Assembly: GCF_001517975.1 (NCBI RefSeq)
Contig: NZ_KQ950180.1
Span: 631,755-695,754 of the forward strand
Direction: 5' to 3'
Length of the DNA: 64,000 nt
Source: Thermobifida cellulosilytica TB100
GTDB lineage: Bacteria; Actinomycetota; Actinomycetes; Streptosporangiales; Streptosporangiaceae
The notes under the pieces were generated by a model. That model had not been told where the DNA came from and ran no database searches. It saw only the letters and a program-made list of their open reading frames with translations. Made by a program: the position numbers and the translations under genes. Numbering within the stretch: position 1 is the first letter of the stretch; the number at the start of each line of letters is the position of its first letter. This document shows positions 52,580 to 62,577 of the stretch, piece after piece.

Positions 52580-53914
52580 ATGCAGGAGACCGTGGCAGCC
52601 GCCATCGCCCACCTCGCACGCACCGATCCCACCGCGGCCCGCGTCGCGGAGAGCGCACTGGACACCCTCGTCTCCGGGCGGCGGCTGGAGGCGCTGACCC
52701 AGCACGCGGTCCAGGAGTTCTGCTGGTACGTGCTCCCGGTGCGCTTCTCCTCCGAACCCAGCGAGTGGCAGTTCGTGACCGACTCGCTCAGCTCCCTGTT
52801 CCGCCTGCTCGACCTGGACCGCTACGCCGACATCTGCACCTCGGAGCGCACCCGCGAGGTGCTGCGGGCCTACACGGCCTCCCACGACAGCGGGCTGGCC
52901 GCCTACGAGCGCCACATGCGCTCCTCCGGGGTCACCCCGCCCGACCTCCCCGAGCTGACCTGGGGAACCGCCCTGGGCAGAGCCGAGATCGAGGCGTACC
53001 AGGAGACGTCGGCGGTGCTGGAGCTGGCGATCGCCGCGGGCGAGGTGCGCCCGGGCGCGCGCGGGTGGCGGGTCGCCCAAGAGGAGCGCGCGCGCAGCTT
53101 CCTCACCCAGCCCGACGCGTCCGGCCTCAGCCACCTGGACAAGATCCGCCAGGAGCGGGTGGCCGAGTGGCTGGCCTCCCGGTCCCACCCGCACCGGGAG
53201 CACCTGTTCCCGCTGCGCGGCCAGATCGCGGCGGGAGCGGAGGTGCCGCACGACGCGCCCGAGGCCCTGGCCCCGGTGCGGCGGCTGCTCGACTACGCCG
53301 CCGACGGCATCAACCTCACCCAGATCGGCTACATGTCGCCCGCCGTGGTGCGGGCGCTGTGCGAGGAGTTCGGCTGGGCGACCTCGCCGTCGCCGCCGCG
53401 CAGCGAGACCGACGTGATGCAGCTCATCGCGCTGCACAAGCTGCTGCGCACCATGCGGGCGGTGCGCCGGTCGGGCCGCCGCCTGGTGCTGACCCGGCAC
53501 GGGCGGCAGTTGCGCGAGGACGTCGGCGAGCTGTGGCGGGCGGTCGCCGAGAGCGTGCTCATGACCGACGGCTTCGAGCAGGCCGCCACCGAGACCCTGC
53601 TGGGACTGCTCCTGCTGCGCTCCCCGCGCTCGGTGGTCACCCCGCGCCGCGACGAGGACGTCGACATCGCCGAGGAGGCGTGCAAACTGCTGATCCGGGC
53701 CGGCTGGGAGGACGACGTCACCGGGGGCCGCCCGCGCACCGACCAGGTGCGGTCGGTGCTGATCACCGTGGTGTGGCTGCTGGAGATCCTGGGCTGCGTG
53801 GCAGGCCCCGACCTGCTCGGCGAGGGGCGGGCCAAACGGCTGACCAAGGTGGGGCGGGCCTTCGCCCTCACCGCGATCCACCTGTCGGCCACGGCCCCGT
53901 CGGCCTCCATCTGA
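52580..53914 (+). CDS. Conserved actinobacterial protein, unknown
   Basis: The 444-residue protein is largely helical, with a cluster of conserved-looking helices ([38 protein letters not shown] and [15 protein letters not shown]). The middle part looks like a winged helix. No catalytic or membrane motif is visible. ATG 52580 has GGGAG 8 nt upstream. It follows the SH3-like gene and precedes the S2P-like gene, all three possibly in one transcript. I do not recognise the family. Confidence 0.7.
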   Translation: MQETVAAAIAHLARTDPTAARVAESALDTLVSGRRLEALTQHAVQEFCWYVLPVRFSSEPSEWQFVTDSLSSLFRLLDLDRYADICTSERTREVLRAYTASHDSGLAAYERHMRSSGVTPPDLPELTWGTALGRAEIEAYQETSAVLELAIAAGEVRPGARGWRVAQEERARSFLTQPDASGLSHLDKIRQERVAEWLASRSHPHREHLFPLRGQIAAGAEVPHDAPEALAPVRRLLDYAADGINLTQIGYMSPAVVRALCEEFGWATSPSPPRSETDVMQLIALHKLLRTMRAVRRSGRRLVLTRHGRQLREDVGELWRAVAESVLMTDGFEQAATETLLGLLLLRSPRSVVTPRRDEDVDIAEEACKLLIRAGWEDDVTGGRPRTDQVRSVLITVVWLLEILGCVAGPDLLGEGRAKRLTKVGRAFALTAIHLSATAPSASI

Positions 53915-54028
53915 GCCGTCCGGGGCGGTCTGCTCAACCCCGCCCTGGCGCGGGGCGCCCCCGGAGACCCTCTAGCCTGGCAGTACCCCCCAGCCCTGTG
54001 CCACACATTCGCGACCAGCGGGAGCAGC

Positions 54029-54883
54029 ATGTCCACGTCCGATCCGGCGCCGCAGCCGACGTCCGAGGAACCGGCGGTCGAGGAGCCGAAGGCCGCCGCA
54101 GCCGAACCAGCCCCCGGCAGGCTGGACTTCCTGCCCAGCCCGGTGTTCCTGCTGCTGCTCGGGGTGACGGCGCTGGCCGGATGGCTGTCGTGGACCCGCG
54201 CCGAGGAGACCGTGCTCGGCTGGGACAGCGCCTACGCGCCGTTCCTGCTCATCCTGGGCGGCTGGACCGTCTGCCTGACCCTGCACCAGTACGTGCGCGC
54301 GCTGCTGGCCTACCGGTTCGGCGACCGCTCCCTGCGCGGCAGCGGCTACCTGCGGCTCAACCCGTTCGCGTTCCGGGAGAAGGGCGCCCACCTGGTGCTG
54401 CCGCTGGCGTTCCTGCTGATCGGAGCGGTCGGCCTGAACGGTCCCGCGGTCCACCTGGACCGCTCGGCCGTGCCGAGCCGCCTGCGCCGCGCCCTGGTGT
54501 CCCTGGGCGGCCTGCTGGTCAACGTGGTGCTGGCCGCGGTGCTGGCGGGCACGGTGGCGCTGCTGGTGCCGGAGGGGTTCGTCACGGACAACTGGGCCAT
54601 CGTCGCCCTGCTGTTCCTGTGCTACCTCAACGTCATCGCGGCCCTGCTCAACCTGCTGCCCGTGCCCGGGACCGACCTCTACGACACGCTCGCCGAGGCG
54701 ATCGACCGGTGGCGTCCCAGCCGCAACGCGGCGGTCTTCGGCACGGTGCTGCTCTTCGCCGTGGTGTGGTGCCCGCCGGTCAACGACGCCGTCATGGAGT
54801 GGCTGTTCACCCTGTTCGCCCAGGCCGGTCTGAACCCCGCCTACCTGGCCTGGGGCCAGGGCTTCCTGCCGCTGTGGTGGTGA
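54029..54883 (+). CDS. Site-2-protease-like membrane protein, active site degenerate
   Basis: The 284-residue protein has six or so membrane helices arranged as in the M50/S2P family, with LTLHQYVRALLAYRFGD at the zinc helix and LLNLLPVPGTDLYD near the C-terminus. The HExxH zinc motif reads HQYVR, so Glu and the second His are lost, while the NPxPGxDG-like element partly survives (LLPVPGTD). It is probably non-proteolytic. Its last 77 nt overlap the convergent gene. Confidence 0.68.
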   Translation: MSTSDPAPQPTSEEPAVEEPKAAAAEPAPGRLDFLPSPVFLLLLGVTALAGWLSWTRAEETVLGWDSAYAPFLLILGGWTVCLTLHQYVRALLAYRFGDRSLRGSGYLRLNPFAFREKGAHLVLPLAFLLIGAVGLNGPAVHLDRSAVPSRLRRALVSLGGLLVNVVLAAVLAGTVALLVPEGFVTDNWAIVALLFLCYLNVIAALLNLLPVPGTDLYDTLAEAIDRWRPSRNAAVFGTVLLFAVVWCPPVNDAVMEWLFTLFAQAGLNPAYLAWGQGFLPLWW

Positions 54884-55343
54884 CCTCCCGCGCGGGTTCG
54901 GGGGTGAGCACGGTCGCCAGGATCACCGCCCCCACCCCGCCGTAGAGGAAGAGGTAGTTGGGGACGGCGGAGGTCAACAGGATGTCCCCGCCGGAGGCGT
55001 AGCCGGTCAGCACGGCCCCGGCCAGGATCCACCCGGCCGCGAACGCCCCGGGGCCCCACTTCGCCCCGACCGCCCAGCCGATCGTGCGGACCCCGGCGAA
55101 GAGGACGGCCAGGAACAGCAGGACCGTGGCGAGGCCGAGGACCTGACCGACCGTGCCGGTCAGCCACAGCCACGACAGCCAACTGGCGTACAGTCCCAGC
55201 ACGGTCCCGCCGACGAAGCCCAGCGCCGCGAGGAACACGAGGGTCAGCGCGGCCAGTGCCCGGCCCAGGCCGAGGTCGAACGCGCCGGGGTCCGCGGCGG
55301 CGGGCTCCGGCGGCGGGCTGGTGTGCTCTGCCGAGGAAGTCAC
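54807..55343 (-). CDS. DUF6113-like membrane protein
   Basis: The 178-residue protein has an N-terminal Pro-rich segment, four membrane helices (ALAALTLVFLAALGFVGGTVL, and others) and a disordered tail after EPAREVTTT. The SAVPNYLFLYGGVGAVIL segment is typical of the DUF6113 family found beside mshB (Rv1171-like). It overlaps the S2P-like gene by 77 nt in the convergent sense. Function unknown. Confidence 0.65.
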   Translation of the reverse strand: MTSSAEHTSPPPEPAAADPGAFDLGLGRALAALTLVFLAALGFVGGTVLGLYASWLSWLWLTGTVGQVLGLATVLLFLAVLFAGVRTIGWAVGAKWGPGAFAAGWILAGAVLTGYASGGDILLTSAVPNYLFLYGGVGAVILATVLTPEPAREVTTTAAGSPGPRPGRRGSDRPGRTG

Positions 55344-55397
55344 GTCTGGCAGCCTAGCCGCTTCCCGCCGCGTGGACCGGGGCGGCCGCCGGGGTGC

Positions 55398-56258
55398 TCA
55401 GGCGAACAGGTCGGTCTCGTAGCCGTCGGGGCCGCGGCGGGGCTCGGGGCCGCGCAGCAGGGTGAAGTACTCCACCGCGTGGATCTCCTGGGCGATGTCG
55501 TTGGAGAGCGCGAACCGCCTCCCGGAGACGCTGATCTGGGTGGCGTGCGCGCGCATGGCCCGCGTCTTGGCCTCCAGGTGGGCGGAGGCGTCGATGCGGG
55601 TGGTCACCAGCGCGTCGGGGGTGCCGGGGGCGACGTCCTCGACCGCCTTGGGCGCGGTGAAGGGGCCGGGGTCGGCCTGCATGCGCGCCACCGACTCCTC
55701 CAGCACCGTCCTGGGCTGGGCGATCGCGTACAGCTTCCGGGCCTGCCAGGGGGTGCCGGGCAGGGTGCGCTCGGCGGCCAGGTCGAACGCGCGCACGGTC
55801 ACGCGGTGCGCCTGGATGTGGTCGGGGTGCCCGTAGCCGCCGTTGTCGTCGTAGGTGACGACCACGTCGGGGCGGACCTCGCGGATGACCGCGGCCAGCT
55901 CGTGCGCGGCGGCCTCCACGTCGGCGCGCCAGAAGCACCCGGGACGGTCGTTGGTGGGCGCGCCCATCATGCCGGAGTCGCGGTAGCGGCCCCTGCCGCC
56001 GAGGAACCGCTGGTCCCGGACGCCCAGTTCGGCGCAGGCGCGGCGCAGCTCGGTGACGCGGTACTCCCCCAGCCCGCCCTCGCGGTCGCTGGCCAGGTGC
56101 GCCAGCTCCGGCGGGATGACCTCGCCCTCCTCGCCGAGCGTGCAGGTCACCAGGGTCACGTGGGCGCCCTCGGCCGCGTACTTGGCCATGGTCGCGCCGG
56201 TGACGATCGTCTCGTCGTCGGGGTGGGCGTGCACCAGAAGCAGGCGACGGTCTCTCAT
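55398..56258 (-). CDS. mshB: Mycothiol deacetylase MshB
   Basis: The 286-residue zinc-dependent deacetylase has [16 protein letters not shown] and [12 protein letters not shown]-type metal motifs (HPDDE and GHPDH), ALITTRIDA-like segments and HAVEYFTLL. It removes the acetyl group from GlcNAc-inositol in mycothiol synthesis, the actinobacterial thiol buffer. The ATG at 56258 (MRDRRLLL) starts the homology. It is upstream of the DUF6113-like gene in the same direction. Confidence 0.93.
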   Translation of the reverse strand: MRDRRLLLVHAHPDDETIVTGATMAKYAAEGAHVTLVTCTLGEEGEVIPPELAHLASDREGGLGEYRVTELRRACAELGVRDQRFLGGRGRYRDSGMMGAPTNDRPGCFWRADVEAAAHELAAVIREVRPDVVVTYDDNGGYGHPDHIQAHRVTVRAFDLAAERTLPGTPWQARKLYAIAQPRTVLEESVARMQADPGPFTAPKAVEDVAPGTPDALVTTRIDASAHLEAKTRAMRAHATQISVSGRRFALSNDIAQEIHAVEYFTLLRGPEPRRGPDGYETDLFA

Positions 56259-56364
56259 GCCGGTGACGATACCCGCGCCGCGTCGCTCCTCCCCGCCCCG
56301 GCGTACCGAAACGCCAGCGGGACGGCGTGCCCCGGGGCGCGGTCCCGGCTGCCAGAATTCGGGC

Positions 56365-58500
56365 ATGAGCTTCCCACGACAGTACGCCCGTACCCAGCGT
56401 TTCAGCATCGGCGTGCCCCGTTCGTTCCAGATCTCCCCCGACGGTCGGCGGGTGGCGTTCCTGCGGGGTCGGCACGGCACGGACACCGCGACCTGCCTGT
56501 GGGTCGCCGAGCCGGACGGCACGGAGCGGGTCGTCGCCGACCCGCGCACGGTCGGCGACACCGGCGAGGACCTGCCCCCGGAGGAGCGGGCACGGCGGGA
56601 GCGGCTGCGCGAGGCGGGCGGCGGCATCGTCTCCTACAGCGTCGACGACGCGTTCACCCGGGCGGTCTTCACCCTGTCCGGCAGGCTCTACAGCGTGGAG
56701 CTGGACGGCGCCGCCGAGCCCCGGGAGCTGCCCGCGGCCTCCCCGGTGATCGACCCGGTGCTCGACCCCACGGGGCGGTCGGTGGCCTATGTGAGCGGCG
56801 GCGCGGTCCACGTGCTGGACCTCGCCGACGGCGGCGACCGGGTCGTGGCCGAGCCGGACGGGCCGACCGTCGTCTGGGGTCTGGCCGAGTTCATCGCCGC
56901 CGAGGAGATGGGCCGCTACCGGGGCATGTGGTGGTCCCCGGACGGAACCTTCCTGCTCGCCACGCGCGTCGACGACGCGCCGGTGCGGCGCTGGCACATC
57001 AGCGATCCGGGCAGCCCCGAGGCCGTCCCGCAGACGGTCGCCTACCCGGCGGCGGGCACGGACAACGCCGAGGTGCGCCTGGCGGTGCTGCGCGCGGACG
57101 GCACCGGGGAGCCGGTGTGGGTGGAGTGGGGCCGCACGGCACTGCCGTACCTGGTCACCGCGGGGTGGACGGACCGGCTGGGCGGCACGGCGACGGTGGT
57201 CCTCACCGCGCAGGACCGCGCCCAGCGCACGCTGCGGGCCTTCGCCGCGGACCCGCTCACCGGCGCCGTCCAGGAGCTGTGGACGGAGACCTCCGACGTC
57301 TGGGTGGAGATCATGCCGGGCGTCCCGGCGTTCGACGCCGAGGGCCAGGCGCTGCGGTTCGGCGTGGACGCCGCGGGCGAGCGGGTGCTGTACCGGGGCG
57401 ACCAGGTGGTGAGCGCCCCCGGCCAGTACGTCCGGGCGGTGCTGGACGTGGACGGCTCCCGGGTGCTGTACTCGGCGTCGCCGCCCGGGGAGCCGCAGGA
57501 CGTGCGGCTGTGGCTGTACGACGGCAAGGAGGGCGCCCTCGCCGAGGTGGGCTTCCCCGGCACCGACGACCCGTCCGGGGTCCACTCGGGCCGGCTGCGC
57601 GGCGGCACCCTGGTGGTGCAGCGCCGCGACCTGGCCGCCCCGGGGGTGCGCACCGCGATCGTGCGGGACGCGGACGCGCGGCGGTCGGTCGCCGAGGTGG
57701 CGAGCCTGGCCGAGCGCCCCGAACTGCCGGGGGTGAACGTGCGGCTGCGTCGGCTGGGCGAGCGGCGCATCCCCGCCGCGCTGGTGCTGCCGTCCTGGTA
57801 CACCGAGGACTCCGCGCCGCTGCCGGTACTGCTGGACCCCTACGGCGGTCCGCACGCCCAGCGGGTGCTCGGCGCCCAGAGCGCCTACCTGACCTCGCAG
57901 TGGTTCGCCGAGCAGGGCTTCGCGGTGCTGGTCGCCGACGGGCGCGGCACCCCCGGCATCGGCCTGGCCTGGGAGCAGGCGATCCACGCCGACATGGCGG
58001 GGACGGTGCTGGAGGACCAGGTGGCGGCGTTGCAGGCGGCCCAGGAGGCGTTCGGGGTGCGCCTGGACCTGACCCGGGTGGGCATCCGCGGCTGGTCGTT
58101 CGGCGGGTACCTGGCGGCGCTGGCGGTGCTGCGCCGACCGGACGTGTTCCACGCGGCCGTTGCGGGCGCCCCGGTCACCGACTGGCGGCTGTACGACACC
58201 CACTACACCGAGCGCTACCTGGGGCACCCCGACGCCGATCCGCAGCGCTACGAGCGGGAGTCGCTGCTGGCCGACGCCCCCGGCCTGGAGCGCCCGCTGA
58301 TGCTGATCCACGGCCTGGCCGACGACAACGTGGTGTTCGCGCACACCCAGCGGCTGTCCTCGGCTCTGCTGGCGGCGGGCCGCCCGCACACGGTGCTGCC
58401 CCTGTCGGGGGCCACGCACATGGCCAACGACCCGAAGGTCTCGGAGAACCTGCTGCTCCTCCAGGTGGAGTTCCTCCGTGACGCGCTGCAACTGGGCTGA
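56365..58500 (+). CDS. S9 prolyl oligopeptidase-family (DPP IV-like) peptidase
   Basis: The 711-residue protein has an N-terminal eight-bladed beta-propeller with the DPP IV-type double Glu ([19 protein letters not shown]) and a C-terminal alpha/beta-hydrolase domain: Ser in [12 protein letters not shown], Asp in [10 protein letters not shown], His in SGATHMAND. No signal peptide is seen, so it is cytosolic. The motif set suggests X-Pro dipeptide release, but the exact cleavage is not shown. A strong terminator follows. Confidence 0.9.
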   Translation: MSFPRQYARTQRFSIGVPRSFQISPDGRRVAFLRGRHGTDTATCLWVAEPDGTERVVADPRTVGDTGEDLPPEERARRERLREAGGGIVSYSVDDAFTRAVFTLSGRLYSVELDGAAEPRELPAASPVIDPVLDPTGRSVAYVSGGAVHVLDLADGGDRVVAEPDGPTVVWGLAEFIAAEEMGRYRGMWWSPDGTFLLATRVDDAPVRRWHISDPGSPEAVPQTVAYPAAGTDNAEVRLAVLRADGTGEPVWVEWGRTALPYLVTAGWTDRLGGTATVVLTAQDRAQRTLRAFAADPLTGAVQELWTETSDVWVEIMPGVPAFDAEGQALRFGVDAAGERVLYRGDQVVSAPGQYVRAVLDVDGSRVLYSASPPGEPQDVRLWLYDGKEGALAEVGFPGTDDPSGVHSGRLRGGTLVVQRRDLAAPGVRTAIVRDADARRSVAEVASLAERPELPGVNVRLRRLGERRIPAALVLPSWYTEDSAPLPVLLDPYGGPHAQRVLGAQSAYLTSQWFAEQGFAVLVADGRGTPGIGLAWEQAIHADMAGTVLEDQVAALQAAQEAFGVRLDLTRVGIRGWSFGGYLAALAVLRRPDVFHAAVAGAPVTDWRLYDTHYTERYLGHPDADPQRYERESLLADAPGLERPLMLIHGLADDNVVFAHTQRLSSALLAAGRPHTVLPLSGATHMANDPKVSENLLLLQVEFLRDALQLG

Positions 58501-58515
58501 CTGACCGCTCCTACC

Positions 58516-58564
58516 GCCCCCAGCGGGATCAACCTGCGGCTTTGATCTCGCTGGGGGCATTTTG
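58516..58564 (+). terminator. Hairpin with T-tract after the S9 peptidase
   Basis: GCCCCCAGCGGGATCAA pairs with TTGATCTCGCTGGGGGC at 16 of 17 positions around a 9-nt loop, then ATTTT follows. One of the few T-run terminators in this GC-rich window. Confidence 0.85.
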
Positions 58565-58736
58565 ACGGTACGTACCAGCATGTTTCTCATTACGGAGGGT
58601 AAATAGAGGGTTACCAATTGTCCGCTGGGTGGAGCGGCATCCCCCTACGAGAGGGATGACCGCCCGGGAACGCACCGACCGACTGGCCGGTGTCTCTCCT
58701 CTCCACGGACTCCGGCACCCCAGAAAGGAACGGGAC

Positions 58737-59858
58737 GTGAACCGACCCTCCACCCGCAGAACCGTCCGCGCCCTGCTCACCGCGGCCCTGGCGGCCACCG
58801 CACTGACCGCCCCGGCCGCTCCCTCCCTCGCCCAGGAGGCCTCCCAGGAGGCCGCCCTCACCCGCGACCTCGACCTGACCGGAACCGAGGTCGCGCTGCT
58901 GCGCGCCGCCGAGTCCGAGGCGATGGACCGCGAGGAGGAGCTGAGCGCCGTCCTCGGCTCCGACTTCGGCGGCGTCTACCTGGCTCCGGAGACCGGAGAG
59001 GTCACCGTCGCGGTCACCGACCCCGCAGCCGTGCCCGTCGTCGAGCAGTCGGGGGCCACCGCCCAGGTCGTCACCTTCGGCGAGACCGCGCTCAACGACT
59101 TCGTGGACTCCCTCAACGCCGTCGCCGACCGGGCCGACGAGCAGATCACCGGCTGGTACACCGACCTCGCCGCCGACACGGTGGTCATCACCGCCTTCCC
59201 GGGCGGCTCCGCTGCCGCCGAGGAGCTGGCGGCCCTGGCGGGCGTCGACGAACGGGCGGTGCGGGTCACCGAGAGCGCCGCGCGACCGCAACTGTTCGCC
59301 GACGTCATCGGCGGCAACCCCTACTACTTCGGGGGGTACCGCTGCTCCATCGGCTTCTCGGTGCGCAAGGGCTCGGACACCGGCTTCGCCACCGCCGGCC
59401 ACTGCGGCGAGACGGGCACCCTCACCCGCTCCCCCGAGGGCGTGGTCGCCGGATCGTACTTCCCCGGACGCGACATGGGCTGGGTGCGCCTCACCGGCGC
59501 CGACACCGTCACCCCTCTCGTCAACCGCTACGACGGGGGGACCGTGACCGTCACCGGTTCGCAGGAGGCCGTCACCGGCTCCTCCGTCTGCCGCTCCGGC
59601 TCCACCACCGGCTGGCGCTGCGGCATCATCCAGTCGAAGAACCAGACCGTCCGCTACGCCGAGGGCACCGTCACCGGTCTGACCCGCACCACCGCCTGCG
59701 CCGAGGCCGGCGACTCCGGCGGCCCCTGGCTCACCGGCTCCCAGGCCCAGGGGGTCACCTCGGGCGGCAGCGGCAACTGCCGGACCGGCGGCATCACCTA
59801 CTTCCAGCCCATCAACCCGCTGCTGTCCTACTTCGGCCTGGAACTGGTCACCGGCTGA
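58737..59858 (+). CDS. Secreted S1 serine protease, streptogrisin/NAPase type
   Basis: The 373-residue preproprotein has a signal peptide (RTVRALLTAALAATALTAPA), a propeptide of about 155 residues (DLTGTEVALLRAAESE) and a mature alpha-lytic-like protease from ADVIGGNPYYFGG. Catalytic residues are His in TAGHCGE, Asp in GRDMGWVRL and Ser in AGDSGGPWL; Cys pairs occur at RCSIGF-HCG and CRSG-CG. It resembles alkaline proteases of Nocardiopsis. The GTG at 58737 has AAAGGAA upstream. Secreted, self-processing. Confidence 0.92.
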   Translation: MNRPSTRRTVRALLTAALAATALTAPAAPSLAQEASQEAALTRDLDLTGTEVALLRAAESEAMDREEELSAVLGSDFGGVYLAPETGEVTVAVTDPAAVPVVEQSGATAQVVTFGETALNDFVDSLNAVADRADEQITGWYTDLAADTVVITAFPGGSAAAEELAALAGVDERAVRVTESAARPQLFADVIGGNPYYFGGYRCSIGFSVRKGSDTGFATAGHCGETGTLTRSPEGVVAGSYFPGRDMGWVRLTGADTVTPLVNRYDGGTVTVTGSQEAVTGSSVCRSGSTTGWRCGIIQSKNQTVRYAEGTVTGLTRTTACAEAGDSGGPWLTGSQAQGVTSGGSGNCRTGGITYFQPINPLLSYFGLELVTG

Positions 59859-59895
59859 GCGGGACCCGCAACCGCCCAGCCCCACCGCACGGGCT

Positions 59896-59933
59896 CCGGT
59901 CCGCCGCGGCACCGGACCGCCGCGGCGGACCGG
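59896..59933 (+). terminator. Hairpin after the S1 protease
   Basis: CCGGTCCGCCGCGGC and its exact complement form a 15-bp stem around an 8-nt loop, starting 37 nt after the stop. Confidence 0.8.
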
Positions 59934-59982
59934 ACTTCCACCCTCGATCCGCCGACCGGTCACTCCCAGTTAGGCTGACAGC

Positions 59983-60357
59983 ATGCGTTCCCTTCCAGCC
60001 GCCATCGTCGACTCCGCCGTGGTCGTGCTGTTCGTACTGATCGGGCGGTCCAGTCACGGCGAAGACCATGCACTGATCGACGTCGCCGCCACGCTGTGGC
60101 CGTTCGCCGCCGGCCTCGCCCTGGGCTGGCTGGTGACCCGGGCGTGGCGCCTGCCCGTCGCCCCGCTCCGCACCGGCCTGGGGGTGTGGGCCATCACCGT
60201 CGCCGCGGGCATGGCCCTGCGCGCCCTGTCCGAGGGCGGCATCGCCGTGACGTTCATCGCGGTGGCGTCGCTGTTCCTCGGCACCGGCCTCATCGGCTGG
60301 CGCGTCGTCGCCGCCCTGGTGCTGTCCCGCCGCACGACCGCCCCCAGTCCTCGGTGA
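59983..60357 (+). CDS. DUF3054 membrane protein
   Basis: The 124-residue protein has four membrane helices (AAIVDSAVVVLFVLIGRSSH, LWPFAAGLALGWLVTRAW, GLGVWAITVAAGMALRAL, FIAVASLFLGTGLIGWRVV). The GRSSH and GxGVWxITVAxGMxLRAL segments match DUF3054. Function is unknown. It converges with the lipoprotein gene. Confidence 0.85.
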   Translation: MRSLPAAIVDSAVVVLFVLIGRSSHGEDHALIDVAATLWPFAAGLALGWLVTRAWRLPVAPLRTGLGVWAITVAAGMALRALSEGGIAVTFIAVASLFLGTGLIGWRVVAALVLSRRTTAPSPR

Positions 60358-60418
60358 TCTCGACATCGGCGGGCCGCTTCGCACGGATGCGCGCCCGCTG
60401 CCGTCAAGGCCGTCGTGG

Positions 60419-61117
60419 TCACTGGTCGACGCGGAAGTAGAGGACGCCGTCCCCGACCTCCACGATGGTGACGGTGTGCCCCGCCGTCTCGACCTCGTCG
60501 CCCGCGCGGACCTCCTTCTCCTGGCCCTCTCCCTCATCGGGGGTCAGCAGGATGCGCGCGGTGTCGCCCACGGTGGTCCCGAGTCCGATGCGCAAGCCCG
60601 GGGCGGCGACAACCTGGCGGCCCAGGCTCACCGCCTGGACCTCGGGATCGTCCATGGGGTCCCCGCCGCTGTCGGCCGCACCGCCCTCGGACGGGGACCG
60701 CGGTTCCGCGGAGGGCTCCGGCGCCCGGGGGTCGACCACGTCCAGCAGCACCCCGTCCGGATCGGTGTCGACCCGCACCACGGTGACCGACCGGCGCCCC
60801 ACCTGGAAGGTGTCCCCCTCCTCGGCGCGGACGACCTCGCTCTCGGCGTCGTCCGCGTACACCTGCAGGAGCGCTTCCCCCTCAGCGGAGACGTCCATCA
60901 GACCGATCAGCATGTCCTCGTAGGCGGTCTGCGTCCCCTGCTTCACGTACCGGAGTTCCCCCGAAGCCTCGGGCACCGGCTCGGCGGGGGTGTCGTCCGT
61001 ACAGCCCGCCACCGCCAACAGCGCCACCGCCACGACCGCGACGAGCCCCGCCCACCGGGACCGCCGGACCCGTCCGGGGGTGGTGGGGGACGCCGGGAGA
61101 AAACGAAACCGGGACAT
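60419..61117 (-). CDS. Lipoprotein with internal beta repeat, unknown
   Basis: The 232-residue protein has a basic start, a hydrophobic stretch and a lipobox LAVAGC (Cys39). The outside part holds two similar units, GDTFQVGRRSVTVVRV at residues 101-129 and GDEVETAGHTVTIVEV at 206-232, each ending in a GVL-x(3)-VD pattern, separated by a Pro/Ser/Gly linker. It starts 12 nt after the calpain-type gene stop and is likely co-transcribed. A broken copy lies at 62.9-63.4 kb. It may be an inhibitor or partner of the protease; this is inferred from position only. Confidence 0.8.
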   Translation of the reverse strand: MSRFRFLPASPTTPGRVRRSRWAGLVAVVAVALLAVAGCTDDTPAEPVPEASGELRYVKQGTQTAYEDMLIGLMDVSAEGEALLQVYADDAESEVVRAEEGDTFQVGRRSVTVVRVDTDPDGVLLDVVDPRAPEPSAEPRSPSEGGAADSGGDPMDDPEVQAVSLGRQVVAAPGLRIGLGTTVGDTARILLTPDEGEGQEKEVRAGDEVETAGHTVTIVEVGDGVLYFRVDQ

Positions 61118-61129
61118 GGTCGCAGCCTC

Positions 61130-62577
61130 TCATCCGAGCCGGGTGGCGTGCATCGCGGCGAAATTCTCGTTGACCTCGTCCATGCTGAGCACGATGTCCT
61201 TGGTGTGGGGACCCCACGGGTTGCGGAGCGTCACCTCGTCGGCTTCGGCGTCGACTGCGATGACGAAGTAGACGTGGCCTGGGATCAAGGGCTGCCCGTC
61301 CCGGCCCACGAGGTCTCCCTTTCCGGTCCCGTCCTTGGGGAAGCCCCCCCACTGGATCTCCGGTGGGGTGGAGAAGGTGATCGCCTCCCCCGAGTCGAAC
61401 CGGTCAGCCAGGTCGTCGAGGTCGACGTCGGTGAAGTCCGGCACATACCCCTGCATGAAACCTTCCGAGAACAAGTCCATCGCCGCGCCCGCGTGCCAGT
61501 TCTCCAGGTTCGCGTAGTCTCCGCCCTGCAACTGCGCGTAGGCCTTCTCCAGGACCGCGGGCCAGATCACCGGGGGATGCTCCAGGGAGCCCGCGAACGC
61601 GAGGTTGCCGTTCGCGTCGAGCGGGAAGTCGGGGGTCACCGTGATCGGCTCCCGCCCGGGGAAGGTCACGGTGAAGGTGCCGTTGAGGTTTTCCCGGATC
61701 ATCTCGTCCACCAGTTCCGGACTCTGCACCGCCATCGCCCCCAGGGTCGCCATGAACCAGCAGTCGCCGAGCGCCCGCTGGTTGACGTGCTCCCAGGAGA
61801 CCTGGCCGTCCTCCCCGTACAGGCGGTACTCGTCGAGCTGACCGTATTCGACCCGGTTGGGGCTCGCCCCCGAGGCCCTGTCACCGTTCACCCTGTCCAG
61901 TGAGGGTTCGGCGAACATCTCGACGCCGCTGTCCCGCAGCCGGCGGATCGTGTCCAGCGAGGCGGTCCGCCGGATCTCCTCGATCAGGTCGAAGTACTCC
62001 TGCTCCAGGGGATCGGTCCGGAGGCGAAGAGCTGCCCCAGCTCCTCCTCGGACAGGGCCGCCACGACGGCCGCGAACTCCTCCGGGGAAAGGTCCGAGTA
62101 GAGGTCGTAGGCACAGGTCCCGGTGAACCAGGGGGCGTCCGCGTTCCACCGGTCCAGGCACCCTTCGAGCTCGTCGAGGACGGCTTCCACCACTTCGGGG
62201 TCCGCGTCCGCCGGGTCGGGGCCGGTGTAGGGCTCGGCCGGCGGACCCGCCGGATGCCCGGGCGGCGGTCCCCGGTGGGAAACCGGAGGTTCCGGGTCCG
62301 CGTTGCCCTGACCATTGCCGCCAGTGTCGGGATTCGACTCGTTCCAGTACTGCTGCCCGCCGTCCCGGGGCGGTGTCCCTCCCGCCGTCGTCTCCGCACC
62401 GGTGCCGTCAAGGATGGCCGCGACCGTGTTCTGCGTCCCCGCCGCGATCCTCTCGGCGATCCCGGAAGCGAAGAGGACGAGCGCGATGGCCGCGACGAGG
62501 GCGATCACTCCCGCGTATTCAACGAACGAGGCACCGGAGTCGCCTCTGTGGGGGCTTCGGGACACGGTCGACGCCAC
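61130..62577 (-). CDS. Calpain-type (C2) protease with Flp-prepilin-like N-terminus, frameshifted
   Basis: Two frames join near 62015 with one base missing. The N-terminal frame (GTG 62577, AGGAC upstream) has SGASFVEYAGVIALVAAIAL: Gly15 then Glu at +5 and Tyr at +6, the Flp/TadE-type prepilin cleavage pattern. A Pro/Gly-rich linker and a helical region follow. The second frame is a C2 calpain core with Cys in QRALGDCWFMATLG, His in IPGHVYFVIAV and Asn in TLRNPWG. Restored length is about 482 residues. The downstream lipoprotein starts 12 nt after its stop. A separate protease starting at an internal ATG is an alternative reading. Confidence 0.65.

Noticed and set aside
55323-58481. Long plus- and minus-strand frames of over 1000 residues across mshB and the S9 peptidase
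   Set aside because: Both are shadow frames of low complexity; real genes with clear motifs lie in other frames.
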